Assembly: GCA_001683735.1 (NCBI GenBank)
Contig: LUGG01000052.1
Coordinates: 1 to 64,000, forward strand
Direction of reading: 5' to 3'
Length of the DNA: 64,000 nt
Source: Grifola frondosa
Lineage: Eukaryota > Basidiomycota > Agaricomycetes > Polyporales > Grifolaceae
This document shows positions 12,518 to 24,911 of the stretch, piece by piece. Under the pieces are notes generated by a model. That model searched no databases and was not told the DNA's origin. It saw nothing but the letters and a program-made list of their open reading frames with translations. A program made the position numbers and the translations under genes. The first letter of the stretch is position 1; every line of letters begins with the position of its first letter.

Positions 12518-12871
12518 GTTAGGAGGTCCTAAGCATTAGTAATTAGTTATAAAATAGTAACTGACCGATAAAGAGATTCATATTTATTCTGGCTACAGGA
12601 TGTCCATATTGACCCCTAACACCCCGTGACAAGTGACCAAAACATGGGAGGTCCATATGTTATTGGGAAGACCTAGAACTTTGGAACCTGTACCTATAAA
12701 ATATGTCAGTACCTCCCATCAAAGGACCTCCTACAAAATGGGACCTCCCACTAGGGCCCATGGGCCTTACTCAGATCCCATGGGAGGACCAGTCTCTGAG
12801 AGCCTATTAGCCTTGACTTTCAATGGAAACTGTCGAGGCTAAGAGCTAGGGATAAACAGTGCCCTGAAGTG

Positions 12872-12879
12872 GTGTCCGA
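12872..12879 (+). repeat. Right copy of the 8-bp target site duplication (GTGTCCGA)
   Basis: Exact copy of 7408-7415, directly outside the right terminus. Confidence 0.8.
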
Positions 12880-14140
12880 CACCGATGAGCGTGCGCTCAT
12901 GGAGCCTGTGCTGGACGTGGGATGAGGCAGTTGAGTCAGGGAGGCATGCCCGAGGGCCCGCAACGCCGCCCCTTTGAGCCATCGGTATACGCATGTGCAC
13001 AGTAATGTTATGCGCCCAGGTCAACAGCGCAAAGCGATATCAGCCGTACAGGCGTGAGGTGATGGTGGATACGCTCGTTAGCGCGGCTTGCCAGGCTGGG
13101 GTGGGGCGACCGACAGCGTCAGAGGTGCGGCAGAGGGCAAGGAGGGAAGCACACATACCTCGGCAACCAAACAACTTTTCTCTAATCGCCTGTCACCATC
13201 GTTCAGACATGTACTGGCGACGAGCCTGAGGTGGACAGATAGTGTAGTTGGGGGGAGACGCGCGTCTTGCGCTGCAGTCGTGTCTCGGATGTTGTACCGG
13301 ATGACAGAGTTGAGGACTTGAATGGGCGACACGTCTGAAGGACAAACGAAAGGACGGGGAGCATTCGGCAGGCGACATGCATGCGCAGCACTGTCCGCGG
13401 ATGTGCTCGAACGTCCAAACGTCGGTTCGATGACTGTGTGCAGCTAGAACATCGCATCTTGGATGCAGAGCGCACATCCGAGGTTGAACATGTCGTAGGG
13501 ACCTCGCCAGCAGCGAATCGCGCCAACCAAACGCGCCACGAAACGAGCGGACGGAATGATTGAGAAAGAACCTGAACGGCAGCAGATTAGTAGCTTACAC
13601 CCTTACGATTAGCTAGTCAAACCACTCACGATAAAGTTGTTGTGATCCACACGGTGGTCAGTCATAAATTGACGAAGAACTTGGCAGCGCGAGCCAAGCT
13701 CATCAGCACGATAATGACACAGAACGACGGCGACACACCTTTATGCACGTTGGCGCACGCCAATATATTAATCATACCGTCCGCAACAGTCTGGGATGAT
13801 GAGGGGCAGCAGCAACAGCAGTGGGGAAAGCCAAGAACGAGATGAGCGAGAGTGACGGTAAAATGCCACCTGGAAGCCATGTACCACGTACGTCACCCAC
13901 TCGACGGGTTGTGCACGCTCACACGCTCGATGGTGATGTTGATAATGCCGCCGCACACCGCATACTTCGACCGCTCGACGGTTTCAGCATGCTCGTGCGA
14001 TGGTGCAAAACAGGACTGAGGAAGTGTAGGCGCGACGTTACCAAATCAGGTCGAATCGCGCCAGCCAAACCAAATACGACCAAATATAGGCCGGCCAGCC
14101 AAATCGAGAAGGTAACGATCTATATATGTGGAGGACTCCT
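12880..14140. other. No recognised gene
   Basis: GC-richer host-like DNA with several mutually overlapping frames on both strands. One minus-strand frame (around 13150-13330, containing VASTCLNDGDRRLEKSCLVAE, then a possible intron donor) could be a gene remnant, but I do not recognise it. No repeat or RNA gene is visible. Confidence 0.4.
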
Positions 14141-14147
14141 CGATTAG

Positions 14148-15392
14148 TTGACTGCGTTTCGACATGAGTCAAAATCTATGCTTAATCTATCCATGTCTCT
14201 TCAAAATCAAGAATCGGTCTATTTTAACCTAGCCCAAGGTCATAGTGACGGTATCACTACTGTTACCTTTAGTCCAAGTGGATCGCACCTTGCCACTGCC
14301 GGATTAGAGAGCAGAATTTACATATGGCTTGTCGAGAATGGCAGGTTACTATATGTTTTTTCAGGCAGCAGACCTGTATTATCTCTGATTTGGATCCCCC
14401 CACGACGATAACCTCATCTGCGGTATGCAGGACGGAACTATTGCCTCCCTCTCCGTAACACAGGTCGGAGATGTTCTTAATTGATTTAGAGAAATTTACA
14501 ACACTTGTTTTTCAGGAATCAATGGCCGTAGCAGGATTGTTAGCACACTCTTTCCCAGTATAATGCCTTGCATTTGGGCTTTTGTCTTGCCTCAGGTGCT
14601 CAGCAAGAGCTTCATGTGCGGATGCGACGCTCTGATGGTATGCACGAATTTATCTTGACCCGGTGTCATTTACTGAAGATTTTTCTCAGGAGAGTGGTAC
14701 CGAATAGCCGAATTATATAAACCACCCAAGAGCCCGTATAATATGTTTCACAAGGTCTTAATCACGAGTGTACATTGGACGAAATCCGAGAACGGATCTC
14801 TCCTTATAGCAACTTACATGGTACATGTACTGGAATCCTACGCTTATGACTATAGATTTTATGAATCAACAAATTGGACTGTGGTTCGAACGTGCATCTT
14901 CTGTGTGATCCTTGTGAGCAGTTCTAAATTGCCTAGCCTAAATGTCAGTGCCGATGCGAGTTTATCGTCAAATGGCAAATTGGTTGCCGTTTCGAACTTG
15001 TTGACCGAATTTGATATCTATGCAATAGACTCAAGAGACCCGGTCTGCTCCTTCGCTCGCGACGTGGAGAAACACAATCCGACACCAGTGTTGTTTGTCT
15101 GCGATGGGCGTGCCATCATTGGGCGCAGTACTGTTGGCGAGATCAATCTCTGGGAGGTGGAATCCACCAGAAAGTTGCATACTGCATTATTTCCTGGTGC
15201 GTAACAGCATCGAAGTACCTGCGTGTTGATATTAACCATCGGCCAGCTCGAAAACCAGTACTTTCCATAGATTTAAGATCACAGAATCAGGTGTTATCAG
15301 ATGCTGATGTTGCCCTAGGCTCACTACGATGCTTCGCATAATCGACTTTTTACTGCTACGGGTACTATGGACACTGATTGTGATTACATTGG
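14148..15392 (+). pseudogene. WD40-repeat protein, multi-exon, frameshifted
   Basis: Successive exons encode beta-propeller-like segments. 14148-14411 reads HSDGITTVTFSPSGSHLATA and ends its blade with IYIWLVENGRLLYVF. 14743-15204 reads LITSVHWTKSENG, then VSADASLSSNGKLVAVSN and GEINLWEVESTRKLHTALF. A last exon (from about 15318) reads AHYDASHNRLFTATGTMD. Plausible short introns lie between these. A run of six C at 14396-14401 puts the first exon out of frame; with five C it would read on as PHDDNLICGMQDGTIASL. The family is clear, but such genes are numerous in Agaricomycetes and the partner or role cannot be inferred. The 5' end may be missing. Confidence 0.65.
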
Positions 15393-15964
15393 AGGCTGAT
15401 ACATTTCATAAGCCACTCATGGAAGTCGACCGCTATCTATTGACTATTTTATAGTCCGACACCACACGTCAATTAATCTGAGCGATGTAAGCTCTGGGGG
15501 ATACCTCCTACTATCGACGACCAATGTGAGTTCTCTCAGACTATCTTCACGTTCTTTCTCAAGCTCCCGGTAGTATGTGATTACCCTAATTTTTATTCTG
15601 GCGGCCATGTATGCGTGATATGCAGAGTCATGCAGAACTTGTTTACACGCAACAACTCCTCAATGGAGGGCCCAGCGTAGCGTGCAGCTCCACACGGTAT
15701 CAGTGAGCACGCATGATGACGTACATAGAGGTGGGGTGTGGCCACCGGTCGGTGCGTGCCATAATACCATTCGAGGTCAGGGCTGTGCGGCAACTGCGCT
15801 CGACAATCAGTGCGAAACGCGTGGTGTGTTTACGGGGAGGAACAGAAATATCTGGATGAAGCTGGTGCGCGCGATAATACTGTCGGTGAGTGCCTACATT
15901 GGCACTTGGTTTTAGAGGGCCATTGCTCCGCATGGCAGGTACGATTGATGAGGAAAATGATTAA
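15393..15964. other. Intergenic, no gene seen
   Basis: No domain-bearing frame. The base composition changes sharply to AT-rich near 15950, which probably marks the approach to the Helitron end. Confidence 0.4.
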
Positions 15965-16440
15965 TTTTATTATTATTTGAGTCTTGTTTATTTTAAAATA
16001 TTATATATAACCTCCTTTTACCCTTCTGACAATATGTAATTTTTGCAAAGTACTAAATTTATTATTTAAACTATTCATTGTTAATTCATTTATTACACAT
16101 TATAAACAAATAATTATAGAATTATACTATACATCCTTTCACATTCATAATCGAAGCACAGAGGTTTAATTAATCTCTTAACTTTTTTACAAGCTAACTA
16201 ACACTAAAATTTATTATTGTTTAAATTTTATTCATTTGAAAATATTTTAAATGACCTTCTCCTACCCTCCCAACAATATGCCCACCTTTGCAAAGTGCTA
16301 CACTTATTATTTAAACTATTGATTATCAATTCATCTGTTATACATTATAAATAAGTAATTGTAAAATTATAGTATGGATCATTGACATTTATAAATTGAA
16401 ACACGTAGGTTCAACTAATACATTAGCATTTTTACAAGCT
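15965..16440. repeat. Diverged 244-bp tandem duplication, very AT-rich
   Basis: Two consecutive copies share landmarks at a constant 244-bp offset: CAATATG..(T)TTGCAAAG at 16030 and 16274, TTATTATTTAAACTATT in each, and TTACAAGCT at 16188 and 16432. The copies differ by many substitutions. It lies just beyond the 3' part of the Helitron coding region and may belong to the element's 3' non-coding end. Confidence 0.75.
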
Positions 16441-16484
16441 TGATATGATATAATATACAAAATTTGAGTCGTTGACATTGAATA

Positions 16485-17330
16485 TTACAACTTAGTATAT
16501 ATAGCTACACTACTCTTTCTCTTTTTAGCTCTACTAAGTTTTGCTGCATCCATGTCATCAATTTTCCCTTGAAATTTTGACCTTCTGCCTAATTCCACAC
16601 CATCATTATACCAAGTCTTACCATCTGCCTCGATGATTCTGGATGTAAAGTGGAAATCACCAAAGTATATAATTCCACACAATCTGTATGCCTCTGTGTC
16701 TTCATTCAGATTAATCATATGATTAAATTTAATACGTGTACCATTAGTAATAAAGCATCAAAGTTTGGATTTTGTGGAAATTCAACTCGTTGAAACATGT
16801 TGCCTTTGCATTTGTCACATTTTGAGCAATGGGTCGGTTGAATAATGGAGTAAGCCACTCTTTTATAGTCCTCTCTTTATGTGAGCCAAGCTTTGTAGGA
16901 TATTCATTCCATATGACTTTTGAGCAATCCCATAAAATGGTATTATCCTCTTCAGCTTCCAAGTCAATATGACAATGCTGACAGCAAAGAGTACGTTCAA
17001 CACAGCCATCGTTCACTTCTAGCATACATTTTATACGAAAAAAGTTCACTGCCACGATGTCCTGTGAGTGGAAATGATTCTGCATCTATATTATGTAAGA
17101 TTTGCCGTAAGCAATCTCTGGCTTGTTCCATGGTTGATTTACCCTCCCTTACTCGTTGAAATGCAGCCGTAAATGATCTCAAAAGTCCATTCTGATTAAC
17201 CACTTCTGACTCCACCTTTCTGTAGATTCACAATATACTGAAAATAAGATAGAGAATAAAGTATCATATGCACAGCTATAGTTGTCGACATCCCACTGAA
17301 AAGCGATGGGTGAAGCATAAGTTAATAAAT
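16485..17330 (-). other. C-terminal cysteine-peptidase-like region of the Helitron protein
   Basis: Downstream of the helicase the minus strand reads DVDNYSCAYDTLFSILF (Cys in the SCAYD motif at 17260-17283), followed by LCCQHCHIDLEAEE, a Cys/His group resembling a zinc site, and then CGIIYFGDFHFTSRII with a late His. The order Cys-box then His-box resembles the ubiquitin-hydrolase/OTU-like tails seen on some fungal Helitron proteins. The motif is visible across several frames; peptidase activity is inference. Confidence 0.5.
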
Positions 17331-20300
17331 CAGATTGCCTATGTAATCTAGACTTTTTAACTTTACGTTCACTGTGTCTTCCACAGTTTCAGACTTACAT
17401 CTCTTTTGCGCTTGCCACTTTTTAAACCACCTTGATCAATGCTTATGGTGTTTAAAGTGCTGGTACCTTTAGCACTTACAAAAAGACTAATATCCTTTTG
17501 ACCACGAGGTAAAGATATTTTCTCCTCAGGTTGCTCTTGATTTTTAGTCTTTTTGTCTGCCTTCTGACGTGTAACAATGTTCCAGGGCAACTCTGATTCA
17601 GGTTCCTCATTTTCAAATGGCTCAGATTTGGTCCATTTTAATGCTCCATGCATTGATTTAGGTACAAAGAGGGAACCTTTCCAGGCTCTGAACGAGTGGA
17701 TAAGTGCATTTCTTGTGGAGCCTGTAACTTTAGCTGGAAGTTTCTTCAAGTATCGGAGTTTTGTGATCTCATCCAATAATTCAAGCTCACGAAATTCTTG
17801 TCTAAGACTACCAGTGATACCACCTGTCATTTTACGTTCATCAAAAGGTTGAACATAATTGTTCCCTCATATGTTGATCCACGAGATAAACAAGTGTAAA
17901 TAGACTGATGAGATCTGCAATTCTGTAAGTCACAAACATTATTAGACGAGTACGACCCTGAGAGCCAAAGTCAGTCATGGCAAAGTTTGGAATTACAGCC
18001 ACCTGGTCCCGAGATATTGCAAGCTCCTTTCCATTGGGCATCTTGCATCGTATCTTTTTGTGCTGTGACTTATTGGAATGACATTTTCAGGCAAGCCTTC
18101 CAGTTGAATCGATGTTGGTGCAGCAGTTAATTTTATAAATAGAGTGTCTAACCCTAGTTTATCATTTGGCAATGGACGTGACTTCCATCCAACCACTATA
18201 CCTTCAGCACCATTTGTGATCGAACATTCTGTTGCCTCATTGGTCTTTATCATTACTGGAAGACCCAGACATAATGTTAATTTTCCAGCATGATTATCTG
18301 TACTATTATGAGACAGATTCCATAGACACTCTTGAAGAATAGGATCAATGACATTGGATGATCGTTTAGGGTCTACCTTCTTTTTTCTAGATTTTTTATC
18401 CTTCTCATCATTATCTGTTCCCCATTTATCTAGGGAATAGAATGTAGTCAATGGTTGTGATGTCTCTCGAGCAAATCTAGCACATCCCATCTCATTGATT
18501 TTATCCCTGTGTGCATTCCATGCAGTGATAACTGACACATTTCTAAATTTGCGTTGATTCAACTTGGGTTTACCAGGTCCACGACCAGCTACTCGGGAAC
18601 TGATATGCTTTATATCTGCCTTTGTGCAAGACTTATACGAAGATTGTCCAATGCTGTCCGCAACTTAGCATCATCTGAATTTTGTGCCCGCTGTCTCATA
18701 TTTTCTCTAATATAACAACAGTTGTTACCTGATGCCAGAGTGCTTTACCAATAGAGGCTTCCTGTTGAGTATAGCTACTAGTCGTATGTATCACACGTCC
18801 CACTTTGTGAGAGAAAAGAGTGTTGCTATTCACTGGAGGTGGAAGCTGTGCAAAGTCACCTGCAAATATCATATTGATTCCACCAAACGGTTGACCTTCA
18901 TTTTTGAGCGCTTTGCACATCTTCTCACAAATAGTATATAAGCTATTACAATCAACCATCGATACCTCATCCAAGAATATATATTCAACATTCTGTAGTC
19001 TCTCTCTGACTGCAAGTAAAGTTGCTACAGATTCTGACCATGTTGACGTAATCCTAATATGGAATGATAAGTTGATCCACCAATTAATGCAGCAGCAGAG
19101 CCTGTCGGTGCAAGACATATAAATCTATATCCCTCCTTACGCTCACCAAAGAAATGTATCAAGGCTTTGATCACCTGAGATTTTCCTGTTCCAGCCATAC
19201 CACCAGATACATTTTCAATTGTTCGCCACTTTGCTGAGATGCATGGTTGGCCACAATTCTAAATGCACGTTCCTGAGCTTCATTCAGGCTGAACTTCTTG
19301 ACTGTATTATCAATAAGAGCTTGGGCATGTTTGTCCTTAGCTTTGAAAGATTTGTCCAGATAAGATTGATCAATAACTTCAACGGTGTTAACAAACTTAT
19401 TTTCTGGAAGGCCTGTTTTTGGATTGACAGGATTCTTCTGGCTTGCTTGAGCTTCTCGTGCATTGAGAATTTCTTGTCGTTTGTTTGCCAGCAAGGTCTT
19501 CCATTCAGTAGCTGATTTTTCCATCTCCATTTTGAAATTGATCTGGTACTAGATTAGACTCTGAGTCAGAACCATCAATCATTGGATCCATCCATCCAGC
19601 ACCTAACATTATGCGTTCAGCTTGTAGCATGTGACTTTGTCGGAGTGAGCTCTGATTGACTGATTTAGTCCAAAGATTATCATTCAGAGTGTCCATTAAC
19701 TCCGTACATCAACATCATTACTTTCATTTAAATATTGAGTGTCAAAGTCATCAAGTAACTGATTATCTGCTTCAAAGGGAAGATCATTGTTTCCATTATT
19801 ACGTTTACGCATGGCACAAAAATCATCTCTTGCATCATTGCATTCATATCGTATATGAAAGAATTTCATGATTTCTAACTGACGATCATCAAATGTATGC
19901 TCTGTGAAAATATCATTCCATTCGCAAATCTTTGTCAGTTTTAAGTCATGACCAGTGCGCCATGGCTTAAATAAAGCTAACATTGTCATACAATAATCTT
20001 CACGGTTGCCAGTGTCCCGTCGGGGTAATGATCCTCCTACAAAGTTAGGCACAAAACTGTCTTCCTCTGTAATAAAGAAACATGATGTGTCTGATATTGA
20101 GGATGATCACGAGTAAATGGTGCATACTTGGATTCATTTTTATTATGTGATTCAGCATTTGAGATATGTATAGCTTCTTTTGCACTTTTAGAAGTAAGTA
20201 GGAGTTCATCCTCACTCTCATCATAAATTAGCTATTGTATCCACATCATTATCACCCATCAACACAGATTGAGAATAATTGATATCAAATGTAGGATTAA

Positions 20301-23300
20301 TATCATAATTATCTTCAAAGTCATCGCATCCATCTTCAGCTATGTTAATATCACCATTGACAATTTTGTTCTTGGATATTCTCTGTTTATTGGCCCGTCT
20401 GATCCAATCATATAATGATATGTGATCATATTTCAAGGGTCGATAAATATAGTCTGATACGCTGATAGTGCCACCACCTTGCCTTTAACATTACCTAGAC
20501 AACTTTATCCGGTGTTTGATCGATGAAGGCTGTTCCCAAGCAGAGTTAACCTGATTAATATAACTTCTCCAAAAGCATATGCGGAATTTATGACTTGTAT
20601 AATGATCCTTATGTTTCAGTAAGTATAACGAGGCCATAGGTCCACCTATTTCAGAACTAGCTGTCAAACTATTAACGATTTTGGTAATAAGTGACCTAGC
20701 CTTTTCCTTACTGCTCTGATCCTGTCACAATGTCTGCATATCGATCAAATACTTTTTGGACAGCCTGAAACATGATGTGTGTCTTCAATGGGGTTTTGGT
20801 GATATAATCAGCAACATAAGCAATTACTGATTTGATGGCTGTGCCTGAAAGTAAGCTTGTGACATCAGTATTACACTTAAGAGATATGTCACCGTTGGGG
20901 TCACAGTATTAATCCATGCCTCCCCTTTTTCATATTAAGAGCACCTGTAGCAGGATCAACCGTAGTCTCCAAATATGTTTCCCTTGGAAATCTAGCTTTA
21001 CAGTTACCCAGCTTATTGATACAACCTCTAGAATTGCCATCTTTATCACCATCCCGATATTTTCGACATGAGTGACGGTTAGATAAATACATTAGCTCTC
21101 CACAATATTAGTGAATCGTTTCCACCAGCTATTGTATTCTCACAGTCATTACAATTTTGACAATCTTATTAGAACATTTTGGAGGTGGAGCATCAGGTAA
21201 AGACTCAGTGGAGGATGTCGCTCAGGATTGGCTGCATTGGTCTCTTCAATTGTTGTTCGCACATCTTCCATTGTGCCATTCATAAATTCACCAATTTGTA
21301 CACACTCCAAATATTCCACCATATGTTTTTGAAAATCAGAGTTTGGATCCATAATGCGATCACGAATCTCTTGTGGAGTTAATCCACCATGAATCCATAT
21401 AACATGTGCATGTGTAAAGTGAGCCGACCCTGTTGTTCCACAGTGCCATAGTATCCAGCAGTATCACCATAAATACCTCGACGGTCCAATCCTACTCCTA
21501 GTACTGTGTCAGAAATAATTCTACCATCATTTTGAAAAATCTAGCCCCTGCTACTGGATTATTGGCTATAAGTCTGAATCTCTCATCCTTACTTCTGAAT
21601 TGTGGTTTAAATACCTCATCCTTGTCTGCAAAGTAAATGCAATTGGATGATTAATATCGCAGGTGAGAATGTTATGAACCATGAAGGTGCTCCTAAATAT
21701 GAAGTTAATGCCCAGATTTCATTACGCATGTACTTCTTACTTGTCATAGAACCTTTGACACGATATGCCACATGATCCAGATCATTGATGATTTTAAAAC
21801 ATGCCTTCTCCTCTTCTGTCTCAGGTTTCACTGGTCCTTCTGATAGACGCTTCACAGATCTGTCAAAGTATCATTATTCAAATGTAAAAGACGATCAGCA
21901 ATATCTGTAAATTTGCTTCGCTCAGCTAAAAGATATCCTGCAGTGGTGGAATTTTTGATCTGTTCATGATTGAAGGCAACCAATGGAAAATAATGGCTCT
22001 AGTTGAAAACGCTTGTCATGATACATTAGCAATTGTTGTTTGCGTCTCTCCTGAAACTCTCTTTGTAGCCTGCATTATTCTCCAGGCCTCCCAAACCATA
22101 GGGAAAAGCCAAGGAAACATTTGTGGATATAGTTGAGGATTATGATAAAGACTTTCAGGTACCTTTTCTTGGCCAATTCCCAAAACCTTTCCTTGTTTAA
22201 AATGCTCAACTGCTCTTGCCCGAACTTCAGAAGGTCGCATTTTCATTAAATTAATCATGCTTTCTCCAGTTAGCCCATGAACAACAAATGGACACTCATC
22301 ATCAGCACCTTCCCTCATTCATTATCATTCACTGCAGTGGCTTCAGGATCTTAGTTGAATCATATGACTGAGTATAATCAACATTACAGGTGGAACATCT
22401 TCGGATAGGATGAGAGATTAGCAATAGAAATGTTAACATCGGCATAATCAACATGATTGAGTTTGAGCCATTCCAAAGCTTCAGCAACTTTATTACGTCT
22501 AACAACATAGGAATACGTTTATAATCCTGTGATGTTGGCATGTTAGGACCCAAAAATAAAAATGCTAAAACTTCATCTAATTCTTCTCGTGTTGGAGGTA
22601 ACACCGAATAAATTTTAGGCATGGGAATTGAATGACTTGAACATTGGCCTTCATCTTAGACATACCAGAAACCTGAACCTTGACATGCAATGATTATGTT
22701 TGACCCGAGCAATAAGCATTTTCTCAGTCCATGTTAAATTTTGAAGCTGAGGTGGTACTTCTCCATCCATAAACCATTTGCCAAAGCATCCGGTGGACAA
22801 ATTCCTTTTCCATATAACTGTTACATTCAAAACATATGTCTTTACAGTTTGGCAAAAGTATGGACCAGCTATTTCTTTGACAGGGTCATCCTCTGAATGG
22901 CGTTCCAATCTTGTCATGGGTTTGATCAGGTGTTAGAATAGTCATGTTGAATTTACAATCAGCCAGTTTTTTCATTTTTGAAGAGAGACTTAATCTTCCG
23001 CAAATAGCACAGCCAGACTCAGCAAACTTATCAGGATTAATGTCTTGAACAAATCCTCAATTGTAGAGTGTAGAAACTAGAATCAGGAGTTTCAGGTGGA
23101 AACTTGAATTTAGTTTGATTATTAAGATATATTGCAATTGTGTTCGATGATGATGTACTCGCTCAAGATTGCTTTAAAGATTTGATCTTTTATATACAGA
23201 TATAAAGTCTGGACATGTATCACATACATGTGTAGTAAAACTCTTGCATTGCTGCTTTTTCTTAGATGTTCTGGTAGGAATAAATAAACCATGTGACTGA

Positions 23301-23620
23301 CATAATATTTCCAATGAATGACCTGGTAAACGTGTGGCTATACTGCCAAAGAAATTTGCCATCACAGTATCTGCCTCCTTATTCATATCAGATAATACAG
23401 ATTTAGGACCATAAGTTATGAACTTATACGAGCATTATCAGTTAACAATGTTGTATCTTCTACATAAGGACGTATTTCATCTGAAGACCAAGTGCGAGAT
23501 TTCTTGGCTACTGATGCAGCACCACCCACTTGTTGCATGTTAGAAAATGATTTAATATATACTTTAATAGGTTTGTGTGAGTAGTGAACTGTATACACCA
23601 ATCTATCAAGTAAACATATA
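16485..23620 (-). pseudogene. Helitron Rep/helicase polyprotein with many frameshifts
   Basis: Read from high to low coordinates. An N-terminal block (23416-23601) contains QQVGGAASVAKKSRTWSSDE. A DUF6570-like block (22329-22917) contains IAGPYFC, GEVPPQLQNLTWTEKMLIAR and MPKIYSVLPPTREELDEVLA. The Helitron-like N domain (22016-22318) contains LIGIGQ-type and LYPQMFPWLFP segments. The HUH nuclease motif LHMHML lies at 21406-21414 and the tyrosine motif AYVADYITK near 20797-20823. The Pif1-type helicase has Walker A GMAGTGKS at about 19171-19205, Walker B FLDEVSMVD near 18950-18980, and TGGITGSLRQEFRELELLDE at 17770-17830. At least ten frame changes interrupt it, so it cannot make a full protein as written. 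The assignment is firm. Confidence 0.88.
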
Positions 23621-23974
23621 ATCCATGTTTTTGTTTATGCAAAACAACAAAATCATGTCGCCGATAAACATGACGATAAAAGAAATTTTGACTTCCAGAA
23701 TTAAATCTGACACTGACATGTAATAAGAAGCTATTGAATGTATTAAAGGTGAACATAATAATATAGATGTAGGCCGTATTACTATAGAGATACATTTTGC
23801 ATGATAAGTTTTATCAATGATCATTACAATGGCTATGTCTATCACGTGACATAGACAATATTGAGCGATAACCTCATCCCTAGTGAAATACACACTATCT
23901 CTGTTCTATGTATGAATGCCTTGGTTGCATCCATAATAATGATGGTCTTTACTCTGCCTATATCAGGCATGGTC

Positions 23975-24516
23975 ATATTTTTGAGAGTAGCCATCTACTC
24001 TACCACAGGGCACGGTCGCATACTTGAGAGTAGCCGCCTCTACTCTGCCTATATGAGGCACGGTCACATACTTGAGAGTAGCCGTCTCTACTCTGCCCAT
24101 ATGGGGCACGGTCAAATACTTGAGAGTAGCCGTCTCTACTCTGCCCATATGGGCACGGTCAATACTTGAGAGTAGCCGTCTCTACTCTGCCCATATGGGG
24201 CACGGTCAAATACTTGAGAGTAGCCGTCTCTACTCTGCCCATATGGGGCACGGTCAATACTTGAGAGTAGCCGTCTCTACTCTGCCCATATGGGGCACGG
24301 TCAAATACTTGAGAGTAGCCGTCTCTACTCTGCCCATATGGGGCACGGTCAAATACTTGAGAGTAGCCGTCTCTACTCTGCCATCAGGCATGGTCGTATT
24401 TTTGAGAGTAGCCATCTCTACTCTACCCACAAGGGGCACGGTCACATACTTGAGAGTAGCCGTCTCTACTCTACCCACAAGGGGCACGGTTATATTCTTC
24501 ATAGTGGCCACCTCCA
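23975..24516. repeat. 47/48-bp minisatellite, about eleven copies
   Basis: The unit is 48 bp (some copies lack one A and are 47 bp). Each contains AGAGTAGCCGTCTCTACTCT, whose arms AGAGTAG and CTACTCT can pair, and CCCATATGGG, a second palindrome. First and last copies are diverged, the middle ones nearly identical. Open frames through it are artefacts of the repeat. Confidence 0.92.
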
Positions 24517-24911
24517 CATAATTTTTAATCGATATCAATCGCCTGGTGTCTGTGAAAGATGTGTCATATTTAATGTCAACATTGCAAGACCATATGACTA
24601 CACCAAAGTACAGAGTGGCAGGCCATAGATAGAACCAATGAATACGCATGTTGAGTTAATGATGTTGGAAGAGCAACTGTTAAAAGAAAGTGTAAAGGAA
24701 AGACGACACCAAACTGGTCAATGGATCAAAAACTTATTTAAGCTCCGCAACTCCGGATAACTCCGTCTCAATCTAATTGAAGGAATGTTAAAGAAAATCA
24801 TATTTAATCTACATCTGAGCCACTAAGTTCCAAGATAGAATTTAAGCATTGTCAATAGAAGCAAGATTTGATGAAGATGCTTGAAAGTAAATTGCCAATT
24901 TGCTAAACGTC

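Larger units (their letters stand above)
7416..12871. mobile_element. 5.46-kb foldback DNA transposon, non-autonomous, 8-bp target duplication
   Basis: The element begins CACTTCAGGGCACTG and ends with the exact reverse complement. The two arms (7416-9785 and 10497-12871) are near-identical inverted repeats of about 2.37 kb, around a unique spacer of about 0.71 kb. The arms differ by only a few substitutions and a handful of single-base indels (positions mirror to a sum of 20,287 at the outside and 20,282 at the inside). No transposase domain is present; every long open frame in one arm has its exact mirror in the other and follows the tandem repeats. It therefore depends on a transposase supplied elsewhere. 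The 8-bp duplication and CA..TG termini favour hAT or KDZ over Mutator (9 bp). It is AT-rich compared with its flanks. Confidence 0.88.
10497..12871 (-). repeat. Right arm of the foldback element
   Basis: Mirror copy of 7416-9785, with the modules in reverse order: AT-rich 21-bp array at about 11456-11704, GGACATCC-type 21-bp array at about 11796-12517, terminal region to 12871. Confidence 0.88.
16485..23900 (-). mobile_element. Helitron (rolling-circle transposon), minus strand, decayed
   Basis: The coding region (see the Rep/helicase entry) covers about 7.4 kb and is AT-rich relative to the host. Helitrons replicate by a rolling-circle-like mechanism and usually start with TC and end with a hairpin followed by CTRR. 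I could not place either end with confidence; candidate structures near 15912-15936 are weak. The 48-bp minisatellite at 23975-24516 lies immediately upstream of the coding region and may be inside the element. Confidence 0.85.

Noticed and set aside
7408..12880. Mutator-type 9-bp target duplication (GTGTCCGAC)
   Set aside because: Using nine bases leaves one unpaired terminal base; the eight-base reading gives perfectly matched termini.
15912..15936. Helitron 3' end (TTAG plus a GCCAT/ATGGC hairpin read on the minus strand)
   Set aside because: The hairpin has only 5-bp arms and the flanking base does not fit the usual A/T insertion site, so the end was left unplaced.
23975..24516. CRISPR-like regular array
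   Set aside because: The whole 48-bp unit is repeated with no unique spacers, and the genome is eukaryotic; it is a minisatellite.
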